25,222 nt of DNA from CAZEPJ01 sp964514105 (lineage in GTDB: Bacteria > Desulfobacterota > Desulfocorpusculales > Desulfocorpusculum), in NCBI GenBank assembly GCA_964514105.1, contig CAZEPJ010000064.1, forward strand, positions 1 through 25,222. Direction: 5' to 3'. Below are positions 1-7,869 of the stretch, one piece after another. The position numbers and the translations under genes were made by a program. A model generated the notes under the pieces. That model did not search any database and was not told the origin of the DNA. It saw only the letters and a program-made list of their open reading frames with translations. Positions within the stretch are counted from its first letter, which is position 1. The number at the start of each line of letters is the position of its first letter.

Positions 1-28
1 TACTGCATGTCCACTCGTGTCCTTCTGG

Positions 29-48
29 ATTCCGGCTTCCGCCGGAAT
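29..48. repeat. Perfect palindromic hairpin, REP-like
   Basis: A perfect inverted repeat: ATTCCGGC (29-36), a TTCC loop (37-40), then GCCGGAAT (41-48). It sits in a ctgg...gacg context downstream of the aapJ-like gene. From memory, such ttccggc/gccggaa hairpins are common dispersed intergenic units in Desulfobacterota-type genomes. It could end transcription or stabilise an mRNA end, but no T-run follows on either strand, so I list it only as a repeat. Confidence 0.7.
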
Positions 49-71
49 GACGAACAACGAGTCCTCAGGTC

Positions 72-260
72 TTGATGATCTCGCAAGAAGTCACCAAATG
101 TCATTCTCCGTCATTTCGTCGAATCCCGGATCGGAGTCCGAGGCAGGCAATGGAGTCCAGTGGTTTCAACCACTCAAGTGATTCCTGTACCCCGGTATGT
201 GCCCCGGACCCCGGATCGGGCCTGCCCAGGACGTGATCCGGGGTTCGACGAGGTGACGGC
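72..260 (+). repeat. Dispersed MITE-like repeat, copy A
   Basis: This copy begins with gatgatctcgcaagaagtca (74-93) and contains tcgtcgaa and tccagtggtttca blocks. It ends in a hairpin with arms ccccggatc (209-217) and gatccgggg (235-243). The same blocks occur in the same order, but inverted, near 1450-1575 on the other side of the aapJ-like gene. No reading frame is supported inside it. The right edge is approximate. The rest of positions 1-312 holds only this element and the hairpin at 29-48. Confidence 0.7.
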
Positions 261-312
261 GTTTTCCCAAATCATCAACTCTTGATAGGCGCCAATCACC
301 GCCACGGGGCCT

Positions 313-1368
313 TCATTGAAACGGCGGCGAGATGAGTAACCCCCCTTGAGTCCAGAGACGATTCGGCCCCCGCTCGATCTTCAATGGAGATTGACTCCCG
401 AAATGCCGATCGTAGATCTCCCCGTAATTGCCCACCTGGGCGACGACTTCGGCAACCCAGTCGGGTTTTAACCCAAGCGGTTTCCCCACCTGGCCGCATT
501 CGTTCAGAAACCAGAGGAGCCCCGGGTCCGTGCTGGTCTTCTGCATGTTCCGGACGTTTTCTCGGGCCACGCCGCGCTCCTCCGCCTCGATGAGGGCGAA
601 CAGGACCCATCGAACCAGCGTGAACCAGTCGTCATCACCACGACGCACAACCGGGCCCAGAGGCTCCTTGGAGATAATTGCATCCAGGATATCCCATTGC
701 TCGGCTCCGCCGGGTGCCAATGATCTCATGGCGGCCAATTGGGACCGATCGCCGACAAACGCCTGGCATTCCCCGGCCGACAGTGCCTTGGCCAACCCGG
801 CCAGAGACTCGATCACCAGCGGTTCATGGCTGAGACCTCTGGCTTGAAAGACGTTCCCCAGGTTGGTCTCATGGGTCGTTCCCTTCTCCACGCAAATGGT
901 CTTTCGATCCAGATCCTCGATCTTTCGAATGTTGCTCGCACGCGGCACCAGAAAGGTCCCCCCATCGTGGAAATAGACCCCCGTGAATCGAACGCCGATA
1001 CCCGCCTCGCGTCCGAAAGTCACCGTCGTGCTGTGGGCGAGCAGATCGATCTTGCCGGAGAGCAGAACCGGCAAGCGGCTCGACGAACTCAACGGGACGA
1101 ACTTCACCTTCTGGCTGTCGCCAAGTGCCGCGGCGGCAACGGCCCGACAGAAATCCGGGGCCAAGCCCTGGAAGCGGCCTAGCGGGTCCGTGGAGGAGAA
1201 GCCGGCCAGCCCTTCGTACACTCCGCACGTGACCACGCCCATGGAGCGAACCTTGTCCAACGTGGGGCCAGCCCGGCCGATGGCCACATCCAGAACCCCG
1301 ACGCCCATGGCGATGCACGCGGCCATCATGAACCGCCCCCCCCTCCGTCCGATCCCAAACGCACCCAT
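313..1368 (-). CDS. Amino-acid ABC transporter periplasmic binding protein, AapJ/BztA-like
   Basis: The 351-aa product resembles the periplasmic solute-binding proteins of general L-amino-acid ABC transporters (AapJ/BztA). Residues 10-33 form a hydrophobic export signal ending near GRA. The mature part opens with a short repeat-to-core start (DKVRSMGVVTCGVYEGLAGF), followed by the family-typical GLAPDFCRAVAAA, the LPVLLSGKIDLLAHSTT loop and an EDLDRKTICVEKGTTHE segment. The ATG at 1368 is preceded by a good ribosome site (GAGGAGAG). Length matches the family, which runs about 340 aa. No permease or ATPase gene is in the window, so its partners lie elsewhere or it acts as an orphan binding protein. 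Inverted repeat copies lie on both sides. The family call is firm; the ligand is inferred. Confidence 0.85.
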   Translation of the reverse strand: MGAFGIGRRGGRFMMAACIAMGVGVLDVAIGRAGPTLDKVRSMGVVTCGVYEGLAGFSSTDPLGRFQGLAPDFCRAVAAAALGDSQKVKFVPLSSSSRLPVLLSGKIDLLAHSTTVTFGREAGIGVRFTGVYFHDGGTFLVPRASNIRKIEDLDRKTICVEKGTTHETNLGNVFQARGLSHEPLVIESLAGLAKALSAGECQAFVGDRSQLAAMRSLAPGGAEQWDILDAIISKEPLGPVVRRGDDDWFTLVRWVLFALIEAEERGVARENVRNMQKTSTDPGLLWFLNECGQVGKPLGLKPDWVAEVVAQVGNYGEIYDRHFGSQSPLKIERGPNRLWTQGGLLISPPFQ

Positions 1369-1449
1369 GGTCTCTCCTCACCCGTTTCCTGAGCACCGTC
1401 TCCTCCCCGATCCGGGCTCTTTCCGAAACCATCATCTCTGGATGGTTTC

Positions 1450-1575
1450 GCAAGGATCCGGCACCCCGGTGAAAACCGGGGTCCAGGATTCATTCAACGA
1501 ACTGAAACCACTGGATGCCGTCTTTCGACGAGATGGCGAAAAAAGGCATCTTCTGACTTCTTACGAGATCATCAT
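1450..1575 (-). repeat. Dispersed MITE-like repeat, copy B (inverted to copy A)
   Basis: On the minus strand this reads gatgatctcgtaagaagtca, then a tcgtcgaa block, tccagtggtttca and a ctggaccccgg block, in the same order as the element at 72-260. It holds a perfect hairpin: ACCCCGGT (1464-1471), loop GAAA, ACCGGGGT (1476-1483). It occupies most of the space between the small lipoprotein gene and the aapJ-like gene, so it may carry or disturb transcription signals. Edges are approximate. Confidence 0.7.
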
Positions 1576-1635
1576 CTCTTGACTTCATCGGCATCGCCTG
1601 GATTGCTCTGTCCCTCCACACCGGCGTCCCCCGCC

Positions 1636-1896
1636 CTACGGCCCCATGCCACCCTTCCATCCCCCCCCGGGGCTGCATTCATAGGCAAAGGGATCCGCGC
1701 AGCCCGTTCCCCTTCTGCCGGAAGATGGACTGGCGCCCTGGTCCGTCGTCACGCACCCGGCGATGGACACCCCGAGAAAGAGGGCCAGGAGAGCCCACAC
1801 CATCACCCGTCCGCCATGCTTTGCCGTCCCGATGGCTTGGCCCTTCCTCCTGCAGACCGCCATGCCAACTCCCTCACAAGATGCTTCTCCACGCAT
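1636..1896 (-). CDS. Small predicted lipoprotein, unknown function
   Basis: An 86-aa product that I do not recognise. A basic N-region is followed by a hydrophobic stretch and a clear lipobox, VSIAGC, with the acylated cysteine at residue 48. The mature peptide is therefore only about 39 residues, rich in Gly and Ser. It carries two further cysteines (GCADPF and YECSPG) that could pair. I chose the ATG at 1896 because it follows a near-perfect AGGAGG at 5-nt spacing. An ATG at 1863, with GAGGGAG upstream, would give a more usual signal-peptide length (75 aa). The gene lies 92 bp downstream of pyruvate kinase and may be the last gene of that run. Confidence 0.6.
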   Translation of the reverse strand: MRGEASCEGVGMAVCRRKGQAIGTAKHGGRVMVWALLALFLGVSIAGCVTTDQGASPSSGRRGTGCADPFAYECSPGGGWKGGMGP

Positions 1897-1988
1897 CTTT
1901 GCCTCCTTTCGACACTTCCTGGCGCCTCGCCCCCGGACGAGTTTCCGCCCGGGGTCCGGGAATCGCCGTCGGACCGCCGGCTGTCCCG

Positions 1989-3431
1989 TCACGAACCCTT
2001 CCCTTGCCCGCGCAGTTCGATGACCTCCATTCGATGGTTACCCTGGGGATTCTTGGGTGAAGGTCCCTTGGTCAGAAGGACGAGGTCCCCCTCAAGACCA
2101 TGGGCACCGACCCATTCCTCCACATAGGCGTTCCAATCGTCTGGATCGTCCGGCTCATGGACCGGATGGACCCCCGATGAAAACTGCAGCTGTTGACAGG
2201 TGGCCTCCTGAGAGCTCACCGCGATGGTCCAGGTGTGCAGTCGAAAGCCGGCGATCCTTCTCGCTGTGGCCCCGCTGCGCGTCGGCACGAATATGGCCGC
2301 CGGCGTCACGTAGGCAAGGCTCGTCTCGACGCCCAAGGCCACCAGATTCGCGGGACTGACCCTCCCTCGGAGGTCTACGCCGAGGAACATCTCCTTCACC
2401 GAAGTCGGGGCCCGGCTCGGCTCCACGGCGGATGCGATCTTGGCGAGCATGGAGACCGCATCCACCGGGTACTTCCCCATGGCGGACTCGCCGGAGAGCA
2501 TGACGCAGTCGGTGCCGTCCAGGATGGCGTTGGACACATCCGTCGTCTCGGCCCGGGTGGGGCGGCGATTGTCGGTCATGGACTCGAGCATCTGGGTCGC
2601 CGTGATCACGGGTTTGGCCCGCATCCGCGCCAGGCGCATGAGCTCCTTCTGCACCACGGCGATCCCTTCGATGGGGATTTCCACGCCCAGGTCGCCTCGG
2701 GCGATCATGATGCCGTCTGCCGCCTGGATGATCTCGTCCTTTCGGTCCAGGGCCCGGGAGCGCTCGATCTTGGCGATGATAAAGGGGTGGTACCCCAAAT
2801 CCGCCGCCGCCTTCCTCACGGCCTCGATGTCCGCCGCACTCTCCACGAAGGACTGGCTCACGGCGTCCACACCGTGCTCGAACGAGAACTTGAGGCATTC
2901 GTGGTCCTGCTGGGTGAAGGCACTGATGCCTAGGTCGATGGCCGGCAGGTTGAGGCCCTTGCGGGAGCGGAGCTCCCCGCCCATGCGCACCGTGCACACT
3001 ACGTCGTTTCCCCGGACCTCCACGACCTCCAGTTGGATGTACCCGTCGTTCAGAAACAGGGTATCGCCCCCCTTCACGGCCTCGGGGAGCCGGGCGAATG
3101 ATACGGAGACGCGACCTTGGTTGCCCACGATGTCGTCGGTGGTCAGGATGAAGGGGTCCCCCGACCGCAGTTCGACCGGCTCCGGGACGATCTTGCCGAT
3201 GCGCATCTTGGGGCCCGACAGATCGGCCATGATCGCGACCCTTCGGCCCACGGCGGACGCGGCGGCCCGAAGGTTGTCGATCACTCGCCTGTGGGTCGTG
3301 AAGTCTCCGTGGGAGAAGTTGAGTCTCGCCACGTTCATCCCGGCCAGGATCATCTGCGCCATGACCTCCTGCGACTCGGAGGCAGGGCCGATGGTGCAGA
3401 CGATCTTGGTCTTGTGCGATGGAAGCTTCAT
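1989..3431 (-). CDS. pyk: Pyruvate kinase
   Basis: A 480-aa enzyme converting phosphoenolpyruvate and ADP to pyruvate and ATP, the last step of glycolysis, in the cytosol. The N-terminus TKIVCTIGPAS (8-18), NFSHG (38-42), the catalytic KIE (221-223), ARGDLGVEIP (244-253) and ITATQMLES (276-284) are all present, followed by the MLSGESAMGKYP segment and the C-terminal regulatory domain. Length is normal for the family. The start ATG at 3431 follows AGGAGG and overlaps the glgX stop as ATGA, so translation is probably coupled to the debranching enzyme. A longer in-frame extension upstream to 3896 runs through glgX and is rejected. The placement suggests co-expression with glycogen breakdown. Confidence 0.96.
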   Translation of the reverse strand: MKLPSHKTKIVCTIGPASESQEVMAQMILAGMNVARLNFSHGDFTTHRRVIDNLRAAASAVGRRVAIMADLSGPKMRIGKIVPEPVELRSGDPFILTTDDIVGNQGRVSVSFARLPEAVKGGDTLFLNDGYIQLEVVEVRGNDVVCTVRMGGELRSRKGLNLPAIDLGISAFTQQDHECLKFSFEHGVDAVSQSFVESAADIEAVRKAAADLGYHPFIIAKIERSRALDRKDEIIQAADGIMIARGDLGVEIPIEGIAVVQKELMRLARMRAKPVITATQMLESMTDNRRPTRAETTDVSNAILDGTDCVMLSGESAMGKYPVDAVSMLAKIASAVEPSRAPTSVKEMFLGVDLRGRVSPANLVALGVETSLAYVTPAAIFVPTRSGATARRIAGFRLHTWTIAVSSQEATCQQLQFSSGVHPVHEPDDPDDWNAYVEEWVGAHGLEGDLVLLTKGPSPKNPQGNHRMEVIELRGQGKGS

Positions 3432-5518
3432 GCGATTCCTCCTGGGGGGTTCGGACACTGGGCGAAGAGCACGATCACCGACCGGGCCTCGGCTCGGTAA
3501 GTGCGGCCTGGCACCGCAGGCGATTCCTGCCATTGGACGATGTCGTTCGGCGAATCCAGGGCCGTGTCGATCCATCGCCGCCACGCCTCCTTGCCCTCGT
3601 TCCCGATCGGTGGCAGCTCGAATTCGAGAGGCTCCCAATACGCGTTGAGGATCACGTGGAGCAACAGGCTCTCCCGGACGATCTCGGCGGAGAAAGCCAG
3701 GCTGTGCGAGTGATCGCTCCAGTCCGGCTGGTTCAGCTTCACCCCATGCCAACCGAATCTCGCTTGCCGAAGCAAATGGTTCAGGCTCATGCGGGTCCGC
3801 TCGTGCTCCACGTCCCGCAGGAGCCGCCGAGCCGCCAGCAGCCTCACGAATCGATGCACATCCGCATGTCTCTTTGCCAGGGTCCAGTCGAACCAACTGA
3901 TCTCGTTGTCCTGGCAGTACGCGTTGTTATTGCCGCCTTGGGTCCGGCGCACCTCGTCGCCCATGAGGATCATGGGCATACCCAGCGAGAGCATGGTGAC
4001 GGTCAGGAAGTTCTTCACCTGGCGGTTCCTGAGCCGCTCCAAGGCCGGTTCCTCGGTGGGGCCTTCGACCCCGCAGTTCCAGCTCCGGTTGTCGTCGGCG
4101 CCGTCCCGGTTGTCTTCCCCGTTTGCCTCGTTGTGCTTCCCGTTGTAGGAAACCAGGTCGTTGAGGGTGAACCCGTCATGGCAGGTCACGAAGTTGACGC
4201 TCTGTTCCGGCTCCCTCTCCTCATGACCGTACATGTCCGGGCTGCCCATCAGCCGGTCGGCCAGACGCGCCACCAGGCCCTCTTCGCCGCGGAAGAAGCC
4301 CCGGACATCGTCCCGGAATCGTCCGTTCCACTCCTTCCAGCTATCCCCGATGAAGCTCCCCACCTGGTACAGTCCCGCGGCGTCCCACGCCTCGGCGATG
4401 AGCTTCGTGCCCGCAAGCGCGGGGTCCGACTCGATGTCCCACAGGACCGGCGGGTTGGGCATGGGCTGGCCGGTCTCGTCTCGAGCCAGGATCGAGGCGA
4501 GATCGAAGCGGAACCCGTCCACGTGCATCCCCTCCACCCAGTATCGGAGGCTGTCCACGATCATGCGTCGCACGACCGGATGGTTGGCGTTGAGCGTGTT
4601 CCCGCACCCGGTGAAGTCGGCGTAGCACGAGCGGTCCGGTTGAAGGATGTAGTAGACGGCGTTGTCCAGCCCCCGGAAGCCGAGGGTCGGGCCGCCGTCG
4701 CCCCCTTCCGCTGTGTGGTTGAACACCACGTCCAGAATGACCTCGATGCCCGCCCGGTGAAGGGCCTTGACCATGTCGCGAAACTCGTCCATCGGGCCGA
4801 GGGGGTCCTGACGCGAGCTGTAAGCGCGGTGGGGCGCGAAGAAGGAGACCGGCGAGTAGCCCCAGTAGTTGACCCTTCCATGCGGGCAGTCCTGGGCGTC
4901 GAACTGGAAGACCGGCAGCAGTTCCACCGCCGTGATGCCCAGTTCCTGGAGATAAGGTATTTTCTCGATGAGGCCCGCGTACGTGCCCCGCGCCTCCTCG
5001 GGAATCCCTGAACTGGGATGGCGGGTGAAGCCGCGCACGTGCAACTCGTATACGATGGTCCGCGAGGCGGGTCGTTTGAGCGGTGCGTCGCCTTCCCAAT
5101 CATAGGCGGTCGGATCCGCCACCACGCTCTTCATGGCCGTCGCGGCATTGTCCCCTTCCCGGCGGGCGGCTTCCCGGCCGTAATCCCCCGGGACGACCAC
5201 ACCGCGGCCATAGGGGTCCAGGAGGACCTTGGAGGGGTCAAAGCGCATCCCCCTTGCAGGGTCCGACGGCCCTTCGACTCGATATCCGTAGATCTGCCCC
5301 GCCCGCACGCCAGGGACGAACACGTGCCAGTAGTGGTATGTGCGGTTGGCCGTGGGATCCAGGCGAATCGCCCGAGCGGGCCGGCCGTCGTCTTCCCGGT
5401 CGAAGAAGAGCAGTTCCACGCCCGAGCCATGCCGGGAGAAGATGCTGAAATTCACCCCGCCCTCCACGATCGTGGCGCCGAGAGGAGAGCTTCTACCGCT
5501 TTTCTCAACAGGGTTCAT
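3428..5518 (-). CDS. glgX: Glycogen debranching enzyme GlgX (GH13 isoamylase type)
   Basis: A 696-aa protein that hydrolyses alpha-1,6 branch points left on phosphorylase-trimmed glycogen. It opens with a CBM48-type N-terminal sandwich (about 10-110), then the GH13 barrel. The four conserved regions are visible: DVVFNH (263-268), GFRFDLA with the nucleophile Asp339, EAWD with the acid Glu376, and CHD with Asp448. It also has the GlgX-typical GYSPVSFFAPH and GGNNNAYCQDNEISWFDW stretches. There is no signal peptide, so it acts in the cytosol. It is slightly longer than the E. coli enzyme (657 aa). The ATG at 5518 lies 37 bp after the antiporter gene, and the stop overlaps the pyruvate kinase start by 4 nt. 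Confidence 0.95.
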   Translation of the reverse strand: MNPVEKSGRSSPLGATIVEGGVNFSIFSRHGSGVELLFFDREDDGRPARAIRLDPTANRTYHYWHVFVPGVRAGQIYGYRVEGPSDPARGMRFDPSKVLLDPYGRGVVVPGDYGREAARREGDNAATAMKSVVADPTAYDWEGDAPLKRPASRTIVYELHVRGFTRHPSSGIPEEARGTYAGLIEKIPYLQELGITAVELLPVFQFDAQDCPHGRVNYWGYSPVSFFAPHRAYSSRQDPLGPMDEFRDMVKALHRAGIEVILDVVFNHTAEGGDGGPTLGFRGLDNAVYYILQPDRSCYADFTGCGNTLNANHPVVRRMIVDSLRYWVEGMHVDGFRFDLASILARDETGQPMPNPPVLWDIESDPALAGTKLIAEAWDAAGLYQVGSFIGDSWKEWNGRFRDDVRGFFRGEEGLVARLADRLMGSPDMYGHEEREPEQSVNFVTCHDGFTLNDLVSYNGKHNEANGEDNRDGADDNRSWNCGVEGPTEEPALERLRNRQVKNFLTVTMLSLGMPMILMGDEVRRTQGGNNNAYCQDNEISWFDWTLAKRHADVHRFVRLLAARRLLRDVEHERTRMSLNHLLRQARFGWHGVKLNQPDWSDHSHSLAFSAEIVRESLLLHVILNAYWEPLEFELPPIGNEGKEAWRRWIDTALDSPNDIVQWQESPAVPGRTYRAEARSVIVLFAQCPNPPGGIA

Positions 5519-5555
5519 GGCTCCTCCGGGAATTGAGCTTCGATGCCCGGCTGTC

Positions 5556-6650
5556 TCACGTCACCCGCGGCGGCAACAGGTAAAGCGTCATGGCGAAGAT
5601 CAGATAGACCATGAGCGCCAGAACCCCGACGAACCACGCCGCGCGCCCGCTGTTCGTGACGAGGGTCGCGGTGAGGGTGGCGATGAGCATCATCACCACC
5701 GCCCCCGGCCAGAATTGCAGGTCCATGGGCGCCGGGCCGATGACATGACTGCACAGGACCAGCACCGGCGCCACGAAAAGCGCGATTTGCGAGGCGCTCC
5801 CCAATGCGATGCCCACGCTCAGGTCCAGTCGGTCCTTGCGCGCGCCGGAGAACGCCGAGGCCATCTCCGCCGCTCCCCCCACCAGGGCCACGACGATGAA
5901 CCCCACGAAAGCGGGGGTCATCCCGAGCGCCTCCGCCGCCTTCTGCACGGACTCGACGAAGATCTCGCTCACCAGCGCCACCACCAGGGTGACCCCGGCC
6001 AAGGTGGCCAGGGCCGGACCGACGGGCCACGGCGCCTCGTGTGCCTCCCCATGCGCCGCGCTGGCAAAGAGCTCGCGGTGCGTCTTGAGGGAGAAGACCA
6101 TGCCCAGTGCGTAGGCCACGATGAGCAGCGCAGAAAGGCCCAGACTCAACGTCTGGGTAAAGGCCGTCCCTGGCGCGGAGTCGGCTTGCGAGATCGCCGA
6201 GGGAATCAGCAGCGCGATCGTGGCCAGCAGGAGCAGGCCCCCTTGCAGGCGGGCGCTGACCCGGTTGTATTCCTGCACGTGGTGCTTGAGTCCGCCCAGG
6301 AGAAAGCACGCCCCCAACATGAACAGCGTGTTGGTGACGATCGCGCCGGCAATGGACGCCTTCACGAGCATGTATTGCCCGGCGCTCAGGGCGGTGAGGG
6401 CGATGACCAGCTCGGTCAGGTTACCCAGGGTGGCGTTGAGCAGACCGCCCACCGCATCGCCCGTCTTGGCCGCCACGGATTCGGTGGCGTGGCTCAACAG
6501 GGCGGCCAACGGCACGATGGCCAGGACCGACAGCACAAAGAGCAGGTTGTGCGCCTCGGGCTCGAGGTTCCGCGCCACAAACACCACGGGCACGAAGGCC
6601 AGCAGCCAGAGCAGCGGATTGCGACGGATCTCCTGGATGAGTGGATTCAT
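5556..6650 (-). CDS. Ca2+/H+ antiporter family membrane protein (CAX/ChaA-like)
   Basis: A 364-aa integral membrane protein with about ten or eleven hydrophobic segments in two homologous halves, as in the Ca2+:cation antiporter superfamily. The first half has the exchanger motif GNLTELVIALTAL (76-88). The second half reads VGGAAEMASAFSGARKDRLD (257-276), where most CAX proteins have GNAAEH: the Asn is Gly and the His is Met, while the acidic Glu262 is kept. A His-rich loop (HGEAHEAPW) divides the halves. I chose the ATG at 6650, with AGGGGG about 10 nt upstream, over a TTG eight codons earlier. It lies between a lipoprotein gene and glgX. Ion export across the inner membrane is inferred from the family; the actual ion is uncertain. 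Confidence 0.85.
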   Translation of the reverse strand: MNPLIQEIRRNPLLWLLAFVPVVFVARNLEPEAHNLLFVLSVLAIVPLAALLSHATESVAAKTGDAVGGLLNATLGNLTELVIALTALSAGQYMLVKASIAGAIVTNTLFMLGACFLLGGLKHHVQEYNRVSARLQGGLLLLATIALLIPSAISQADSAPGTAFTQTLSLGLSALLIVAYALGMVFSLKTHRELFASAAHGEAHEAPWPVGPALATLAGVTLVVALVSEIFVESVQKAAEALGMTPAFVGFIVVALVGGAAEMASAFSGARKDRLDLSVGIALGSASQIALFVAPVLVLCSHVIGPAPMDLQFWPGAVVMMLIATLTATLVTNSGRAAWFVGVLALMVYLIFAMTLYLLPPRVT

Positions 6651-6750
6651 GGGCGCGTTTCCCCCTTGCTTCAAGACGTCATGCGAAAACCCGCAGAGCC
6701 CATCCCCCCCGGGGTGGGAAACGTCCAGTCGGGGTGCCGAGGCTCCCGCC

Positions 6751-7869
6751 TCAATTGGCCTGGATCGTGAGCTGGGGGGCCGCGCCCCGCTCGCCCGGTT
6801 CCGCCAGCGTCATGAGGATCAGGAGGAACGTGAAGACCCCCTTGGATGGAAGATCGCGGTCGTCGATCCAGTACCAAAGGTCATTGTAACGGACGCAGGC
6901 AAAGGGAGCGTCGGGCCGAAACGGGCCGCTCGCCACCCGGACGAGAGGGGGCAGGGTCTCCTGGCCGTCCGGAGGCCGCGGGGGGGGAGGGAATGCCCGG
7001 CCCTCCCGCACGTGATCCTCGGGGACGGCCACGCACGCCGAAAGCTCCACGAGGATCTGCATCCCCGATCGGGTCTGCATGGCCACCACGTCGTCCCGGT
7101 CCGTCCCCGTTCCGAAGGTGATCCGGACTTCCGCCTTCTCCGGGTTCAGCCCCAGGAGTTTCCTCAATGTCTCCCGCTCGGCTTGAATATCCGGAGGGAT
7201 GTCCTTCCTGGGGAACGACATGACGACCCCCTCGCGTTTCGTCTGCTTGTCCACCTCCACGCGAAACCCCACGGCCCCGGACTCCTGCACCCGCCATAGC
7301 GCCTTGACCAGCCGAACGAAATCGGCGTCTGGAGGCCTTCCGCGCCCCCCGGCCCTCCCGTTGGAGATCCCGTTCACGGTCTGCACCGCCACCTGAAACA
7401 GGAGGTCCGCGCGGTAGCCCGATTCGATCAGCTCCATCAAGCGGATCGGCGGGATGGGGGTCATCAGGGTCCGGATGAAGTTCGACCCGGTCAGGGGCAC
7501 GTACGTGACCGTGGGCCGGTCGGTGTACTGCCCCTGGGCGCCCAGACCCACGCTGCTGTTGGGAACACCCGGGACGATTCCGCTGAAATTGAAGATGCTC
7601 CCCGCGGCCGAGAACGTGCCCTGGAGCTGGTAGCTGCTCACGATCTGCCCCACATCCACGAAGATCGGGGTGTCGGCATAGCGCAGCTTGACGATGTTGA
7701 GAAGGGTCTGTTCCTTCCAGGAGTTGGCCACGGCCCGCGTGTAGTCGATGCGGTCCCGGTCGAGGGTCATGGCCCCGTGGCTCATGCAGCCGGGGAGGTG
7801 GGCGGTGATCAACAGCAGAGCGACCCAGGAGGTCGGGAGACCGGTCCGAGACTTGGAGATCTTCGTCAT
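6751..7869 (-). CDS. Predicted lipoprotein, unknown function
   Basis: A 372-aa product that I do not recognise. The signal sequence ends in a lipobox, HLPGC, with Cys28 as the lipidation site, so the protein should be anchored in the outer or inner membrane on the periplasmic side. The mature part opens with ALTLDRDRIDY-like sequence (MTLDRDRIDYTRAVANSWKE), then VKLRYADTPIFVDVGQIVSSY, a Gly/Ser-rich stretch, and a C-terminal part ending in a YNDLWYWIDDRDL motif and a hydrophobic LLILMTLAE segment. No catalytic motif is evident. The ATG at 7869 overlaps the stop of the amylase-family gene (ATGA), indicating translational coupling. A gap of 100 bp separates it from the antiporter gene. Confidence 0.75.
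   Translation of the reverse strand: MTKISKSRTGLPTSWVALLLITAHLPGCMSHGAMTLDRDRIDYTRAVANSWKEQTLLNIVKLRYADTPIFVDVGQIVSSYQLQGTFSAAGSIFNFSGIVPGVPNSSVGLGAQGQYTDRPTVTYVPLTGSNFIRTLMTPIPPIRLMELIESGYRADLLFQVAVQTVNGISNGRAGGRGRPPDADFVRLVKALWRVQESGAVGFRVEVDKQTKREGVVMSFPRKDIPPDIQAERETLRKLLGLNPEKAEVRITFGTGTDRDDVVAMQTRSGMQILVELSACVAVPEDHVREGRAFPPPPRPPDGQETLPPLVRVASGPFRPDAPFACVRYNDLWYWIDDRDLPSKGVFTFLLILMTLAEPGERGAAPQLTIQAN

Noticed and set aside
3432..3896. N-terminal extension of pyruvate kinase
   Set aside because: The added residues are Arg/Pro/Ala-rich, lie over glgX, and precede a perfect family N-terminus with its own AGGAGG.
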